A DNA stretch of 16,650 bases, from the NCBI GenBank assembly GCA_003477305.1, contig DMTN01000026.1, positions 12,652 to 29,301 on the forward strand. Direction: 5' to 3'. Within the stretch, counting starts at the first letter, position 1. Each line of letters opens with the position of its first letter. Both the position numbers and the translations under genes were made by a program. Below, one piece after another: positions 15,510 to 16,650 of the stretch. The DNA comes from Acholeplasmatales bacterium (lineage in GTDB: Bacteria > Bacillota_I > Bacilli_A > Izemoplasmatales > Hujiaoplasmataceae). Below the pieces are notes generated by a model. That model had not been told where the DNA came from. It searched no databases and worked only from the letters and a program-made list of their open reading frames with translations.

Positions 15510-16351
15510 ACGCCGAACGACCCAACGCGGCGTGGGAAAAGGTCAAGCTCGCCCGCCATCCGAAACGGCCGACGGCGCTTGCGCTGATCGCCCGCCTCTT
15601 CCCCGACTTCATCGAACTGCACGGCGACCGCGCCTTTGGCGACGATCCCGCCGTCATCGGCGGCATCGCTTCCTTCGACGGCCGTCCCGTCACGGTGATC
15701 GCCCAGGAGAAGGGCACCAACACCGACGACAAGATCCACCGCAACTTCGGGATGCCCCATCCCGAGGGATACCGCAAGGCGCTCCGGCTGATGCTTCAGG
15801 CGGAACGGTTCCACCGTCCGATCGTGACGATCATCGACACCCCCGGCGCCTATCCCGGGATCGGTGCGGAAGAACGCGGCCAGGCCTCGGCGATCGCGAC
15901 GAACCTGCGCGAAATGATGTCGATCAAGACCCCCGTGGTCGTGATCGTGCTCGGCGAAGGCGGATCCGGCGGTGCCCTCGGCATCGGCGTCGGCGACCGC
16001 GTCGCGATGTTTGAAAACGCCACCTATTCGATTTTGTCTCCGGAAGGCTTCGCGGCCATCCTCTATAAGGACGCCGAACAGGCGCCCGCGGCGGCTTCCT
16101 TGATGAAACTCACCGCCGCCGATCTGTTTACGCTCCATGTCGTCGACGAAGTGATGCCCGAAGGTCCCGGGTTGCACGAGGATCCGTCGACCGGCTTTGT
16201 CGCGGTCCAGGGATATCTGTCCCGCGCGCTTGTCGCCCTTTCTTGTTTGCCGGTCGATCGGCTGCTTTCCGAACGCTACATCAAATTTCGTGCCATCGGC
16301 GCCATCGTCGACGGCGAGAATGGAAGAAGCACTGATGAAAACCAGAATTAA
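15506..16351 (+). CDS. accA: Acetyl-CoA carboxylase carboxyltransferase subunit alpha
   Basis: 281 residues, slightly shorter than E. coli AccA. It is the partner of AccD in the carboxyltransferase. Seen: FIELHGDRAFGDDPAVIGGI, QEKGTNTDDKIHRNFGMPHP, TIIDTPGAYPGIGAEERGQ, VLGEGGSGGALGIGVGD and YSILSPEGFAAILYKD, all AccA blocks. Start: ATG 15506, overlapping the accD stop by 4 bases, with GGAGG about ten bases upstream. The much longer open frame running back to 14747 only reads accD out of frame. The end overlaps fabH by 17 bases. Confidence 0.97.
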   Translation: MNAERPNAAWEKVKLARHPKRPTALALIARLFPDFIELHGDRAFGDDPAVIGGIASFDGRPVTVIAQEKGTNTDDKIHRNFGMPHPEGYRKALRLMLQAERFHRPIVTIIDTPGAYPGIGAEERGQASAIATNLREMMSIKTPVVVIVLGEGGSGGALGIGVGDRVAMFENATYSILSPEGFAAILYKDAEQAPAAASLMKLTAADLFTLHVVDEVMPEGPGLHEDPSTGFVAVQGYLSRALVALSCLPVDRLLSERYIKFRAIGAIVDGENGRSTDENQN

Positions 16352-16650
16352 ACTCGTCGGGACGGGACGGTACGTGCCGCCCGCCACGATCACCAACGCC
16401 GACCTCGAAAAGATGGTCGACACCACCTCTGAATGGATCGAAACGCGGACCGGGATCATGAACCGCCACCGCGCCGAGGGCGAATTGACGTCGGACATGG
16501 CGTACAAGGCCGCGCTCGCCGCAATCGACAAGGCCGGGTACGACAAAGACAAGATCGATCTCATCGTCACCGCGACGATCACCGGCGACCAGCAGACGCC
16601 CTCGACCGCAAACTTCATCCAGGCCAAACTCGGCCTGACCAAGCATCCGG
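16335..16650 (+). CDS. fabH: Beta-ketoacyl-ACP synthase III (5' part)
   Basis: About 105 residues before the window edge. FabH condenses acetyl-CoA (or a branched starter) with malonyl-ACP, the first condensation of fatty-acid synthesis. Seen: IKLVGTGRYVPPATITNADL, DTTSEWIETRTGI, the DKIDLIVTATITGDQQTPSTANFIQAKLG strand-helix block. The catalytic Cys-His-Asn lie beyond the edge, so activity and starter preference cannot be judged. Start: ATG 16335 behind GGAAGAAG; an in-frame ATG at 16320 is possible but has a worse ribosome site. It follows accA with a 17-base overlap. Confidence 0.93.
   Translation, partial: MKTRIKLVGTGRYVPPATITNADLEKMVDTTSEWIETRTGIMNRHRAEGELTSDMAYKAALAAIDKAGYDKDKIDLIVTATITGDQQTPSTANFIQAKLGLTKHP

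Overview
The window is ordinary bacterial chromosome from a GC-rich member of the Bacillota. The support is strong AGGAGG/GAGGTG-type ribosome sites, TTGACA-17-TATAAT promoters, a split two-subunit glycine decarboxylase (GcvPA/GcvPB), separate AccA and AccD subunits, and TGA used as a stop (standard code). Nothing seen here fixes the lineage further. A high-GC relative of the Mollicutes/Erysipelotrichia side of the phylum is a guess, not a result. I see no tRNA, rRNA, CRISPR array, insertion sequence or prophage gene.

Layout: (1) 1-1631 holds the 3' part of an AMP-forming acyl-CoA ligase, convergent with a TetR-family regulator, with terminators for both strands between them. (2) 1632-2036 is an AT-richer intergenic stretch with two overlapping divergent promoters and a second promoter for the next gene. 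(3) 2037-4129 holds two single-gene units, a six-helix membrane protein of unknown function and a Fic-fold protein whose catalytic histidine is replaced by tyrosine; each ends at a clear terminator. (4) 4173-10254 is a lipoate/glycine cleavage block: lplA, gcvT, gcvH, gcvPA, gcvPB, then a CvpA-like membrane protein. (5) 10381-10974 is an FMN nitroreductase of the Frm2/Hbn1 kind, convergent with ispG (MEP isoprenoid pathway, minus strand). (6) 12171-12565 is a divergent intergenic region with inverted repeats, a strong promoter and a FabT-like operator. (7) 12566-16650 is a tightly overlapping fatty-acid initiation operon, acpP-accB-accC-accD-accA-fabH, running off the window end.

How the genes fit together: LplA can attach lipoate to GcvH, the carrier between the P-protein (GcvPA/PB) and GcvT; the L-protein is not in the window. 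The last operon makes malonyl-CoA (AccABCD), supplies the carrier protein, and starts chain elongation (FabH). The most unusual items are the Tyr-for-His Fic protein behind a promoter carrying a perfect 16-bp palindrome, the FabT-like box just downstream of the acpP promoter, and the structured intergenic DNA between ispG and acpP. No clearly new multi-gene system was found.
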